64,000 bases of DNA from Medakamo hakoo (lineage: Eukaryota > Chlorophyta > Trebouxiophyceae > Coccomyxaceae), in the NCBI GenBank assembly GCA_026636295.1, contig CP089460.1, positions 1 to 64,000 on the forward strand. The letters run 5' to 3'. Position numbers and translations under genes: made by a program. Position 1 is the first letter of the stretch; every line of letters starts with the position of its first letter. Under the pieces are notes generated by a model, which ran no database searches, was not told where the DNA came from, and saw nothing but the letters and a program-made list of their open reading frames with translations. This document shows, piece after piece, positions 21,503-33,261 of this stretch.

Positions 21503-23189
21503 TCACGGCTTCCACGGCGGCGGACCCCCTCCACCGGCGCCGCCGCCACCCCCACCGCCGCCTTTCTTCTTCCACTCCGGGTCGTAGTCGCCCCTCGCCC
21601 ACCCCGCCAGCCCCCCAAACAGCTTGCCCGGCAGCGACGGCAGGCCCTCCATGACGTCAAACACTTCCAGCAGGTCGGCGTTGGCCGCGCGCATGCCGCC
21701 GTCCTTGGTGGGGATGCCGCGGATGGGGGCCAAGCGCCGGCGGACGGCGTCGAGCGTGCCTTGCAGGATGGCTTTCTCGCACAGGCGCAGGCGGGCGGCC
21801 AGGGCCGGGCGGGCGGCCAGGCCGGGCTGTTGCAGCAGCTTGGTGTCTTCCTCCGCAGGGCCCGCGTACGCGGCCAGGCGGTCGCGGCACTCGCCCAGGA
21901 GCAGCTGCAGGACTTCGTACTCGTTGGCCGCGGAAATGGGGGTGTCCGCGTCGAAGGAGACGGCGGCTAGGGCGGCCGAGTCCGCCACCCGCGCCAGGCG
22001 GAGGTAGGCGAGCAAGCCGAGCGGCATGCGGTCAGCCGCGATGGGGAAGGCCTGGCGCGCGGGGGCGTAGCCGACGGCCGCCAGGATGGCTTCCTTCGCG
22101 GCTTTCAGCCTGTCCGTCGGCACCAGGCCAACGTCCACCGTCAAGCAGTCCGACGCGTTGGGGTTGGACGGGAAGGTCTCCCACAGCGCGCCCGTGGCGA
22201 GGACGAGCTCGCCCGAGGGCCGGCCGTCGTACAGAGCGACGGCCTGGCCCGGCGCGTACGCCCGCCCCGCCTTCAGCACGGCCGCGCCCGTGCGCTCGTC
22301 GTAGTCCAGGACCGCGCCGTCGGGCGAGCCTGTGCGCGCGGCATCGCCGATCAGCGGCAGCAAGGCGAAGCAGCCGGCGGCCGGCAGGTACGCGGCCTTG
22401 GCGAGGATGACGGACACGGCCGCGCGCCAGGCTGCGCGGGCCGCGCGGCCGTCGCCGCCGCCTAACCCGGCCGCGACCGCGCCGTCCTCCAGCTGCGCCC
22501 ACGCCGCGTCCAGGGCGGCGTCACGGGACCTGGCCTCGGCAAAGACCGGAGACCCTTTCAAGAGGTCGGCCCTCTCTTCATCTGGCCACAGGATGGGCGT
22601 GTCAGTGGCCGGCGGGAGTGAGCGCAGGAGGGGCGCGCACGTGGATGCGGCACCCGCCGCCCGCTCTGCGAGCAGCCAGAGGGCGAGCGCGCCGATTTCG
22701 TCGGCGGTCTCGGCGAGGGGGCCGACGACAGGATGTTCGCGTGCGTCGACGGCCGTGACGGCCAGGTCGCCCGGGATGGAGAGGAGGGTCTACGGCGGGT
22801 GGGGGTGGGCGGACGGCGGTGCGATGAGGGAGGAGGGGTGGGGGTGGTGTCGGGGGTCGGGCAGGGTTGGGGCTAGCGCGCTCGTGCCTCCCCCCAATTC
22901 CCACGCGCACCTCCCCAGCCGCCACGGCCCGCGTGGTGACCAGGCCACCACCAGGCGCGGGCTCGACAGCCAAGCCATCCAGCGGCAAGCCACGGGTTTC
23001 AACCAGCCAGGTCATGAGGGCGGGCGGCGGTGGAGTGCCGGCAGAGACGTCGGTGGGCGTGGCCAGCGGCGGCGGACGCGCGCGGTGCCCGACGTGTGGA
23101 GGGGGCGGCATCCCTCGCCTCCACATGGGGGGCGGGCTCAGCAACTGTGCGCGTGTGCCGCGCGAGGCGGCGGGTGGGACGGCGCGCAT
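21503..23189 (-). CDS. Rubisco-LSMT-like SET-domain protein
   Basis: Relative of the plant methyltransferase that modifies Rubisco large subunit and plastid aldolases. Exons are 23189-22911 and 22789-21503, phase 0, about 521 residues. The SET start is seen in WLVETRGLPLDGLAVEPAPG and TLLSIPGDLAV, and the C-terminal Rubisco-LSMT substrate-binding domain in ANEYEVLQLLLGECRDRLAAY. Where active LSMTs have the NHS motif I read PLIGDAARTG, and the usual DYG near the SET end is LATG, so the catalytic centre may be altered. The protein ends in a Gly/Pro-rich tail. The 23189 start gives a Pro/Arg-rich leader that could be a transit peptide; 23015 (MTWLVETRG) is the alternative. The LSMT relation is solid, the activity doubtful. 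Confidence 0.8.
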
Positions 23190-23460
23190 GGTGTCTCAGC
23201 CGGCGCGCGCAGTGTGTGCCTCTGTTTCGCTGCTGGCTGCCTTTTTTTTTTTCTGTGCCGCTCCTAGCGCTCCCGCGCGACCAAAAAAACGCCTTGGCCT
23301 CCCAGGCCACCTGTGTGCTCCCTCCCTCTCATACCAGCCTTTTCCTCACGCGCGCGTGCCTGGGCACGCCGCCCGCCCTCCCGTGGCCGCGCCCCCCGTT
23401 TCGGGGGGCCCGCGCGCACCCACACTCCCGTCCACACCACACCCACAACCCACACACACC

Positions 23461-24074
23461 ATGGCCGCCCCGCTCCCGGCCTCGCCGCGCGGCCTCGCGC
23501 CTGGCACGCCCGTCGCGGCGGCCGAGCCTCCGCCGGCCGCCATCCCGGGCCTGGCGGTCCAGGACGCATTCCACGTCGACGCTGTTGCGCCAGGGCTGAA
23601 CCTGACTCCCCGGCCAGTGGCACCGGTCTCGCCCGGCCGGGCGGAGAAGCGCATGGTGCGTTGATGTTTTTAGTGGTCGGACGCATTGGCTTGTCCGCGC
23701 GCGCGCGCGCGCGCCACCCGCGCGCTTAGCGACCCCCTAAAAAACCGCTCGCCCCGCCCCCGCGCCACCACTCTCGCCGGGCCCGCCTCCACTGCCGGTA
23801 ATGCTGGCCTACCGACCCTGGCAGCCTTGAGCAGGGCGGGAAGGTGGCGGGGAGTCGAGCGGCCCAGGGTTCCCGCCGCCGACGGCCAAGTGGCCGGGAG
23901 GGGTTGTTGCGGTGAGACGCCTTTTTTTTCCCTCACAAGAAAAATCCTCGCCTCCCCATCATCCGAATCCAACAGGCTGCCGCCCTGATTCTCCGTGATG
24001 CCCTCATGTCCGTGGACTGGGCCGACTGGGCGGCCAAGCGCCGCCGGGTGGCCGACGCCGCCGGCCCGCAATGA
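23461..24074 (+). CDS. Small unknown protein, about 97 residues
   Basis: Two exons (23461-23655 and 23976-24074), phase 0. I do not recognise the product. The first 65 residues are Pro/Ala-rich, starting MAAPLPASPRGLAPGTPV. The C-terminal 35 residues look like one amphipathic helix with a basic cluster: ALILRDALMSVDWADWAAKR, then RRV. No signal peptide or membrane segment is evident. Support for the gene is the clean ATG after a CA-rich leader, the in-phase GT-AG intron and the agreement of splice style with its neighbours. A small nuclear or DNA-binding subunit is possible from the basic helix, but that is a guess. Confidence 0.5.
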
Positions 24075-24439
24075 AGTCGGGAGTGGCGAGACGGAGAGGG
24101 TGAGAGAGAGAGCCGCGGCTGGGTTCCCAACCACAGCCCCGCCGGCTCTCGTGTGCCTTTTTTTCTTTTTTTACCCCGTGCGAGAGATGAGCGACCCCGT
24201 GCGAGTCTTGTGTGCGTGTGCGAGCGACGAAGCCGTGAATAATACTTGAGCGACACACACCGATTCTTTGTTTACCCCCCCTCCAGCCAGCCAGCCCGCC
24301 CCTTTTCATTTTCCTTGTAACAACCAGACGCCCTCCACTGCAAGGGTGGCGCCCCACACTTGCGCGTCTCTGCCCCATCATCAAATGCCCGCGCCAAACT
24401 AAAAGCGGCGCCTGCGCGCACGCTCCCCACCCGTCACTA
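24075..24439. other. Intergenic region before the OXA1-like gene
   Basis: 365 bases with lower GC than average, including T-runs at 24158-24173 and around 24285. No reading frame or RNA gene is supported. It probably contains the 3' end of the small upstream gene and the OXA1-like promoter. Confidence 0.45.
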
Positions 24440-26263
24440 ATGGCCTGGCCGTCCACGCGCGCCGTGGCCGTGCGCCTGGGCAGGAGGCGAGCGAGGTGCG
24501 CGCAAGACTGAGGAGAAGGAAAAGCCCGCGCCCGTCGCACGTCTGCGTGCGTGTCCCCTCTCTCACGCACCACCGCCAAACGCCAACACACGCCCCTCCC
24601 CAGCCTGCTGGCACCGTTGTCCAGTGGCCATGCCCGGGCCTGGAGCAGCGGGTCCCGGAACGGGGACGGACCCGTTCCAAACGACGACGCGTCAACGCTT
24701 GCCGATTGGGCGGCGGCGACGACCACGACGATGCCGGCCACCTCTCCATCCGCGGCCGCCCTCTTGCCTGACGCGTCCGCGCCCGTCGCCGCCGTCGCGG
24801 ACGCCCTGCAATCGCTGCACGCCTGCACTGGCCTACCCTGGTGGGCCACCCTGCCCGTTGCTGCCCTGGGCGTGCGCGCTGCCTTGGCCCCGCTCACCCT
24901 GGCCAGCGCGCGCGCGGCCGCCGCGGCTGGGCCGTTGTGGAGGGAAGCACGGAGCATGGCGGCGGCGGCGGCCGACGGAGGCGGGCCAGGCGAAGCGTCA
25001 CCACCACCGCCTCCCGCTGCCGTCCTGTCCGCGTTCGGCCGCTTGCGCGCCGCCGCGCGCGCCCCGCACCCGGCCTGGGTGGTCGCGGCCCCCGCCGCCC
25101 AACTCCCCGTCCTGGCCGCCGCCGTCCTGGGCGTGCGCGCCATGGCGACGGGCGACTGGCCCGGCCTGGCGGACGGCGGCGCGCTGTGGTTTCCAGACCT
25201 GACGGCGCGCGCCGTGGAGGCGGGGGCGGCGGCCACGGCGGCCGGCCCCGCGACGCTCAACCCGGGCACCGCCGCCCTCGTCGCGCCGCTCGGGCCCGCG
25301 GGCGCGGCCTTGCCCGCGGCCGTGGCCGGCGCCATGCTGGCGTCCGCAGCCGTCGGCCCCGGCCGCGCCGCCGCCGCCGGCTCCGGCGTCGCCCGCCACC
25401 TGCGCCTGCTGGTCGAGTGGGCGGCGCTGCCCGCGTTCCTGTCCGCGCTCGCCCTGCCGCACGGCGCCGTGCTGTACTGGGCCGCGTCCTCCTGGTGCGC
25501 CCTGGCCCAGAGCCTGGCCCTGCAGTCGGGCGTGGGACAGGGGCTGGTGCTGCGGGGCGTGGGCTTGCCGGCCGCCGAAGCGGCGGCTGCCCTGCGCGCG
25601 GCCGCGGCCCGCCCTCCCCCCGACCTGTCATCTGCCTCCCTGGACGCGTCCGCCGCGGGCCCGGCCGGCCCGCACCTCGTCGCCGCCGCCACGGCCAAAG
25701 CGGGTGGGGACAGTGCCAGTGCACTCAAGTCCGCCCTGGCCGCGACGGCCGCCGCCCCCGCCGACCCGCGCGCCTGGTTTGCGGTGGGCCAGCTGCGCGC
25801 GGCGGCGCGCGAGTGGGAAGGCGCGGGGCAGGCCCTGGAAAAAGCGGCGGCGCTGGCCGAAGCCGATGGGCCTGACATTCCCGGGCTTGATGCCGCCTTG
25901 CGCACGGCTCTGGCCGCCCGGTCGCACATGGCGGCCGGCGTCGCCCAGGCCATGCGGGGCGAGCTGGGGGCGGCGGCCGTGTCCTTTGCGGCTGCGGCGG
26001 AACGGGCCGCGGCTGGCGGCGGCGGCTCGGCCGCGCTGGTCGCGGCCGCGGCGGCTGCACGGGCAGCAGGCAAGCCACTGCCGCCGGCGGCTGCCCTGGC
26101 GGCACGCGCGCACCTAGCCCGGGCCGCGGCGTTGGCAGAGGATGGCAAGGTGGAAGAAGCGTTGGCGGCGGCCAAGGCGGGCGCGGCCATCGAGCCGGCC
26201 GCGGAATCAACGCACGTCAAGGCGTTGGAGGCCAAAGTCGCGGGAGGTGCGAGTGTAGGCTAG
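24440..26263 (+). CDS. OXA1/YidC-family insertase with C-terminal TPR region
   Basis: Membrane protein insertase of about 571 residues, probably of the mitochondrial inner membrane. Exon 1 (24440-24495) gives an Arg-rich presequence, MAWPSTRAVAVRLGRRRAS across the junction, followed in exon 2 (24604-26263) by RAWSSGS, a typical mitochondrial cleavage context. The YidC/OXA core starts at GLPWWATLPVAALGVRAALA near residue 94 and has about five hydrophobic segments up to residue 340. The last 200 residues are Ala-rich helical pairs resembling tetratricopeptide repeats (for example DPRAWFAVGQLRAAAREWEG), as in plant OXA2-type proteins. The first exon was found by phase (AG + C) and is not part of the long open frame, which has no ATG until 24731. 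Confidence 0.78.
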
Positions 26264-26565
26264 CTCTTCATTTTTTTCTCAGTGCTCTTCATTCCGTGGA
26301 GTGGCGGCGGCGGCGGGAGAGCGGACTCGAGTAGTGATGAGTGAGGCGCGCAGGTTGTGGTCGGGGGGCACAGCCGTTGCCCACTCGCCTCTCATCGAGT
26401 CTGTCTCTCTCCGCACACACTGCACGCAGCCGCCTGCTCAATCCCCCGTCCACCACACCCATTCAAAAGCCTGGTCGTGCCCACGAATCAATCGCCAACC
26501 TGGACGAGCGCGAAGCGACCCCACCCGGCCGCGGGAAGCGCCCAAAAACAGAGCGGCCGCGTCCA
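26264..26565. other. Intergenic region before the RNA cyclase gene
   Basis: 302 bases between two plus-strand genes. The downstream frame is open from 26341, but the conserved protein begins only after 26566. A CT-rich and CA-rich stretch lies at 26398-26470. No separate gene seen. Confidence 0.45.
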
Positions 26566-27768
26566 ATGGCGTCGTCGGCTCCCGACCCGCCGCCACCACA
26601 CGAGCCCGTCGTCTCCATCGACGGCTCGCTCCATGAGGGCGGGGGCCAAATCGTGCGCAATGCGATCGCTCTGTCCGCGGCTGCACGCACGCCCGTCAGT
26701 GTGACGGCCATCCGGGCGGGGCGCCCCAAGCCCGGCCTGCGCCCGCAACACGTGGCGGGCGTCCAGCTGGTCGCGAGCCTGAGCGCCGGCGGCGTCCTGA
26801 CCAAGTGCGCAGTCGGGTCCACTGAGCTCGCCTTCACGCCCGGGCACTTGCGCGCGGGGCCACACACCGCGGACGCCGGGACGGCGGGTTCCACCATGCT
26901 GATGGCGCAGGCGGCGTTGCCGGCCGCCCTGCTCGCGTCCGCGGGCGGAGGCGGTGACACGGCCGCCCTGCTTGCTGCGGGCGGAGGCGGCGACACGGCC
27001 CCGCCGCCCCTCACGACCCTCACCCTGGTTGGCGGCACGGACGCGGCCATGGCGCCGCCCGCGGACTACGCGGCCCACGTCTTGCTCCCTACCTTGCGCC
27101 GGGCGTGCGGCATCACCGCCGACCTGCGCATCCACCGGCGCGGCTTCTTCCCGCGCGGCGGCGGGCGGGTGGAGTTGGCCGTGCGGCCGCTGCCGCCCGG
27201 CCGTGCCCTGCCGCCGGTCGTGCTGGAGCGGGGCGGCGGGGACGATGGCATCGTGTCCGTGTCGCTGTACGCTGTGCACGCCGGTCGGGTGAAGCGGGCG
27301 ACCGTGGACGCGGTCATCGAGGCGCTCAAAGCCGCGGCTGGCCCGGGCCTGCCCTGGCTGCCGCCGTCCATCGTCGCCCTCCCAACCTCGGCCGCACCCG
27401 GCGACGGCGGGTCCGTCACCGCCGTCGCGACCACGGCCTCCGGCCTGCTGTTTGGCGCGTCGGCGCCCCTGGCACCCAAAGACGATGCCGCGGCCGTCGG
27501 CGCCCGCCTGGGCGCCGAGCTCGCGGCAGACGTGGCGCGCGGCGCGTCGGTCGACCGCTGGCTGGGCGACCAGCTGCTCGTCTTTGCCGCGCTGGCGGCG
27601 GGGACGTCCCGGTGGACGACGGCGGACGCTCCCACCCCGCACGCACGCGCGGCCATGGAGGTGGCGACCGCACTGACGGGCGCGACGTTTCGCGTGGAGG
27701 AGGCGGCGGCGCCTGGCGGTGGCTGGACCGTGCAGTGCGAGGGCGCGGGCGTGTGCGCGGGCGGGTAG
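26566..27768 (+). CDS. RTCA: RNA 3'-terminal phosphate cyclase
   Basis: ATP-dependent enzyme that converts RNA 3'-phosphate ends to 2',3'-cyclic phosphate. Single exon, 400 residues. The family N-terminus SIDGSLHEGGGQIVRNAIAL, the motif RAGRPKPGLRPQH, GSTELAFTPG, the HTADAGTAGS block and RGFFPRGGG are all present. The C-terminal DQLLVFAALA and the histidine in PTPHARAAM, the adenylation site position, are also kept. These residues favour the catalytic RtcA class over the inactive nucleolar Rcl1 class. A 12-residue unit (AGGGGDTA core) is repeated twice at about 26941-27000 in a surface loop. The start is the ATG nearest the conserved region. An in-frame upstream ATG at 26341 would add 75 unconserved residues. 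Confidence 0.93.
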   Translation: MASSAPDPPPPHEPVVSIDGSLHEGGGQIVRNAIALSAAARTPVSVTAIRAGRPKPGLRPQHVAGVQLVASLSAGGVLTKCAVGSTELAFTPGHLRAGPHTADAGTAGSTMLMAQAALPAALLASAGGGGDTAALLAAGGGGDTAPPPLTTLTLVGGTDAAMAPPADYAAHVLLPTLRRACGITADLRIHRRGFFPRGGGRVELAVRPLPPGRALPPVVLERGGGDDGIVSVSLYAVHAGRVKRATVDAVIEALKAAAGPGLPWLPPSIVALPTSAAPGDGGSVTAVATTASGLLFGASAPLAPKDDAAAVGARLGAELAADVARGASVDRWLGDQLLVFAALAAGTSRWTTADAPTPHARAAMEVATALTGATFRVEEAAAPGGGWTVQCEGAGVCAGG

Positions 27769-28333
27769 AGAGAGAGAGGGGGGCGGCCGCGGTCGGGCAG
27801 GCGCGCATGGTGCTGTGTGTGTGTGCGCGCGCGCCGGGCGGCGCTCTTGGTGCGATGGCGGGGTTGCGCGGCAGAGAGAGGGCGGGTAGAGATTGAGAGT
27901 CGGTTTCTTCGTTTTTTTGCACTGGGGAGCAGCAGGTGTGTCGGAAGAAAAACAAACAAACAAATGACAGGCCATGATCCTCCGGGTCTTTTGGATTCAT
28001 TTTTGGTGCCCGAAATGATGGAAAACCATGCACGCAGAAAAAAGAAGGCCGAAACGCGGGTGTGTGTGCGTGCGTGCGTGCGTGCTGCCGATTTTTTCGG
28101 CGGAGAGGGGGGGATGGTTGGAGGGGTCTCTCTCCCGCCTGGTCGAGAGACGCAGCGCGTGCCCAACCCTCCCCCCGCCACATGCGCACGCACACACACA
28201 CACACAAAGCCCGCCGTAGCGCCGGGCGTCAGAGAATTTTTGGTGGAGGGCGCCGCCCACTGTTGTTTTTCTCTCTCTCTCTACCCAGTCTCCCCTGCGT
28301 CCTCGGCGCAACACAACAAAGCAAAAAGGACTC
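27769..28333. other. Convergent intergenic region rich in microsatellites
   Basis: 565 bases between facing stop codons of the cyclase and thymidylate kinase genes. Holds (GTGC)n near 28061-28088, an AAAC run at 27951-27964, (CA)n at 28191-28207 and (CT)n at 28270-28282. No coding signal or structured RNA recognised. Both polyadenylation sites should be here. Confidence 0.5.
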
Positions 28334-29232
28334 TCACCCGGCGAGCGGGCCGCCGTCCCACAGCGCGCGGACCGGCGCGCCGGCCGCCGCCCGCTCCAGC
28401 GCGGGCGACACGGCCGCCCGGACGGCCGCGCTGACGTCCTCGATGCTCGGCGACGCGTCGATGGCCACCCACTCGCACCCGCCCGCCCGCCGTGACCGCA
28501 TGCCCTCAAACTGGGCCCGCACGGCCGCGAGCAGGGCGGGTTCTTCGTACCGTTCCTCCCCAAACCCGCCGCGCGCCGCGGCCGCGGCCGGCGGCAGGTC
28601 CAGGTACAGGACGACGTCGGGCGCCGGCAGGCCGGCGTCGGGGGCCGCCGCCCAGGCCGCGTCTAGGCCGGGCACGCCCTTGGCGGCCGTGAACGCGACG
28701 CCGGAGAAGGCATACCGGTCGGCGACGACGGTCGCCCCCCCCGCCAGCGCGGCCACCAGCCCCGCGCGCTTCTCCCACCGGTTGGCCGAGAAGAGCAGGT
28801 GGACCGCGCCGTCGTCCAGGTCGGCTTTGCGGCCCAGGTACGCGTCGATCATGCGGCCCGTGTCCGTGGTCCGGTCCGGGAACCGCCACAGCTCGGCCGG
28901 GTGCTGGGGAGGGAGGGTGGGGGTGGTGGGAGGGAGGCGGTTGAGAGGCCAGTCGTGTCTCAGGGTCGGAGCGCATGGGGTTTTCTTTTTCGCCTCTCAA
29001 ATAAACGCACTCCCTCCGCCGTCAGCGCGTCCACCAGCCGGGCGCACTGCGTCGACTTGCCGCACCGGTCCACGCCCTCCAGCACGATGAACGCGCCGCG
29101 GGCGGCAGGGGTGCCGGAGGCGGGCGCGGTGGCCGCTGCGCGCGCCGATGCGCCCACACCGACCGCGCTGCTGCCTCCTCCACTCCCGCTCCGGCCCGCC
29201 AGGCGGCCCGCCAGGTCGGCGGCGGCCGGCAT
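28334..29232 (-). CDS. DTYMK: Thymidylate kinase (dTMP kinase)
   Basis: Phosphorylates dTMP to dTDP with ATP. Two exons (29232-29011, 28903-28334), phase 0, 263 residues. The P-loop is EGVDRCGKST near residue 49-58. Exon 2 opens HPAELWRFPDRTTDTG (DR-type substrate loop), then LLFSANRWE and DRYAFSGVAFT, matching the eukaryotic TMPK sequence closely. The first 40 residues are Gly/Ser/Ala/Arg-rich and may be an organelle targeting leader, though family members without one start near residue 42. It is divergent from the adenylosuccinate lyase gene, with 234 bp between start codons. Confidence 0.94.
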
Positions 29233-29466
29233 AGTCCTCACGGCCGCGCGGAACGTGGTGGGGTTGCACGCCGGGCTGCCAGGAAGCCCGGCTCCCCCAC
29301 GCGCGCGCGCAAACTCGAAAAGAGTCGGGCCCGCCTGGCGCTCGCGAGCGCGCGCGCGCGACTGTGGAGTGAGGGAACGGGGCCGGAGCGCACGCCGCCG
29401 CATCTCACTGCTTCCTCCTTTTCCGCGCCGCCACTCCCCCACCACCCTGCCTCTCCCACATCTCAT

Positions 29467-31370
<1,904 letters not shown>

Positions 31371-31494
31371 GGGGGGTGAAATGGAGAGGAGTCTGGGGGT
31401 GGAGAGGAGTCGTGTCGGCCCGGCCACAGTGTGTCGTTTTTCTTGTCCTTTCCGAAAGCGCACAGCGCACAGCGCAGCCACATTGCGCCCGAAC

Positions 31495-33138
31495 ATGAGC
31501 AGCGGCTTGAGACCTTCCGCGCCCACCACGCCCGTGGGCGTGAGCGGGCGGAGCGTGGCCGGCTCCCGGCAGGCCGCTGCTCTTCCACCGCCGCCGCCGC
31601 CAGCGCCGGCCAGCTGCGCATGCGTGCAGAACAACGCTCAGCGAGGCGGTGCCTGCGCAGGTGAGACGGATTTTGCTTTTTTGTGCGACAAGCCAAGACT
31701 CGGCTGCTTGCTTGGGTGGGAGCGGGTGGGTGTCGTGGTGCCCCTAACCACGGCCGTGGTTAGGGGCGAGCACACAAAGGGCCGAGGCATGTGCGGCGGC
31801 GGCGGCTCAACCCTTGACCACCACCCTCTCTCCAACAAAACAGCTCGCCGCCCGTCCCTCCTCAGCGGCGGGGCCGGCAACACGGAGTGGAAGGAAACTC
31901 TGGGCAGCCTGCGCGTTGCCGTGCCTGATGCTCAAGAGGAGGAAGACGTCGGGTACGATGCAGACGCGTCGGCGCTGGACCAGGCGTTTGCGGACGAGGA
32001 CGACGACGGCGACGACGACGGCGGCCTGGCCGCGAGTTTCGACTTGGACGCTCCGGACGAGGACGACGAGGAGGACGGCGGCGTTTCCGCGTCCTGGGCA
32101 CTGGAAGACGACGAGGACGCCTTCACCTTCATCCCAGACTCGGACGGCTCCGACTCGGACGGCGGGCGTTGGCGTGGCCGGCCGGCCACCTCCACCGGCG
32201 GCGGCGGCGGCGTGGTCGAAGAAATCCTCTTTTCCCTCGACGCCGGGTGGGGCCTGGCAGCGGCCGAGCCGGCCGCGGGCCCGCTGGCCGACGCGCCCTC
32301 CCAGACCAGCCCTGGCTTCAAACGCCGCGGCCCAGCGGACGCGACCGACGGACAGGCGTCCCCGCCACCACCCCACCCCAAGTCTGCGCTCGCATCCATC
32401 CCGCCGCACGTGCTCGCGTCCCTCACCGCGGCCCAAGCCCGCGCCGCCGACGCCGCGGCCGCCACCAACCCAAATGCCCGGCGCCGGGCGGCGGCAGAAC
32501 GCCGCACGCACCGGCGCTTGCGCATCATCGGCGGGGCGTCGGCGGGCCGGCGCCTGCTGTCGGGCGCGGGCGAGACGACGCGGCCTATGATGGACAAGGT
32601 GCGGGCGGCGGTGTTTGACGCGCTGAGCGCGGGCGGGCCGGCGGGGCCGGGGCGGCTGCCGCCCACGTCGACGTGGCTGGACCTGTTTGCGGGCACGGGC
32701 GCGGTGGGGCTGGAAGCCCTGTCCCGTGGCGCGGCCGCCGCGACGTTTGTGGAGATGGACCCCTGGGTCAGCGCGGCCGTGCTGCGGCCCAACCTGGAGT
32801 CGTGCGCGCCCGACTGGGCGGCCGACGGCGGCGACGGCACGCCACACCCCCGCACGCCCACCCCGGTCCAGGGCAAGGCCGAAGACTTCATCGCCCGCCA
32901 CCCGGGCCCGCCGTTTGACTACGTGTCCGTGTGCCCGCCGTACGAAAAGGTGAGTTACGCGGAGCTGATGGCCGGGCTCGCCGCCGGCGTCGGGCGGCTC
33001 ATCCACCGCCACTCCTTCGTCATCGTGGAATACCCCCGCCTGGCTGAGCGGGACATGCCGCAGAGCCTGGGCCCGCTGGCGAGGCTGAGGGATCGCAAGT
33101 ACGGGCGGACACTGCTGGCCATTTACGGGCCGGCGTGA
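31495..33138 (+). CDS. RSMD: RsmD-like 16S rRNA guanine-N2 methyltransferase
   Basis: Predicted to methylate one guanine of small-subunit rRNA, likely in the plastid. Exons are 31495-31660 and 31844-33138, phase 1, about 486 residues. The methyltransferase spans residues about 279-486: LRIIGGASAGRRLLSG, TRPMMDKVRAAVFDAL, the SAM-binding LDLFAGTGAVGLEALSRGA, and VSVCPPYEKV where bacterial RsmD has DPPY. Plant plastid homologues also carry a variant here. The N-terminal 280 residues include a Ser/Pro leader and a long Asp/Glu-rich stretch (about 80-160) not known to me in the family. The 183-nt intron is a multiple of three, has no stop in frame, and holds a 28-bp palindrome. The ATG at 31381 is also in frame, but lies only 10 bases after the preceding stop. 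Confidence 0.85.
   Translation: MSSGLRPSAPTTPVGVSGRSVAGSRQAAALPPPPPPAPASCACVQNNAQRGGACAGETDFAFLCDKPRLGCLLGWERVGVVVPLTTAVVRGEHTKGRGMCGGGGSTLDHHPLSNKTARRPSLLSGGAGNTEWKETLGSLRVAVPDAQEEEDVGYDADASALDQAFADEDDDGDDDGGLAASFDLDAPDEDDEEDGGVSASWALEDDEDAFTFIPDSDGSDSDGGRWRGRPATSTGGGGGVVEEILFSLDAGWGLAAAEPAAGPLADAPSQTSPGFKRRGPADATDGQASPPPPHPKSALASIPPHVLASLTAAQARAADAAAATNPNARRRAAAERRTHRRLRIIGGASAGRRLLSGAGETTRPMMDKVRAAVFDALSAGGPAGPGRLPPTSTWLDLFAGTGAVGLEALSRGAAAATFVEMDPWVSAAVLRPNLESCAPDWAADGGDGTPHPRTPTPVQGKAEDFIARHPGPPFDYVSVCPPYEKVSYAELMAGLAAGVGRLIHRHSFVIVEYPRLAERDMPQSLGPLARLRDRKYGRTLLAIYGPA
31740..31767. repeat. Perfect 28-bp palindrome with telomere-like units
   Basis: Bases 31740-31767 equal their own reverse complement. 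The left arm contains CCCTAACC and the right arm GGTTAGGG, with CACGGCCGTG at the centre. It lies inside the intron of the RsmD-like gene. No target-site duplication flanks it. Confidence 0.9.
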
Positions 33139-33261
33139 AAGATGATGGGAGAGGAAAATGATGGGGTGGTGGTGGTGGTGTTGGGGGGGGCGGAGAGACT
33201 TGTTGAGACTTGGGATCTTGTTCTCTCTTTTCGTCTAACAACACACACACAACACACAACA

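Noticed and set aside
26566-27768. RNA cyclase considered as Rcl1, the BMS1 partner
   Set aside because: Rcl1 lacks the catalytic residues. Here the RtcA motifs RAGRPKPGLRPQH and the C-terminal His are kept.
31381-31494. ATG at 31381 as start of the RsmD-like protein
   Set aside because: It would begin 10 bases after the adenylosuccinate lyase stop. The next in-frame ATG at 31495 opens a more plausible Ser/Pro leader. I cannot exclude 31381, which would make a third closely spaced pair.
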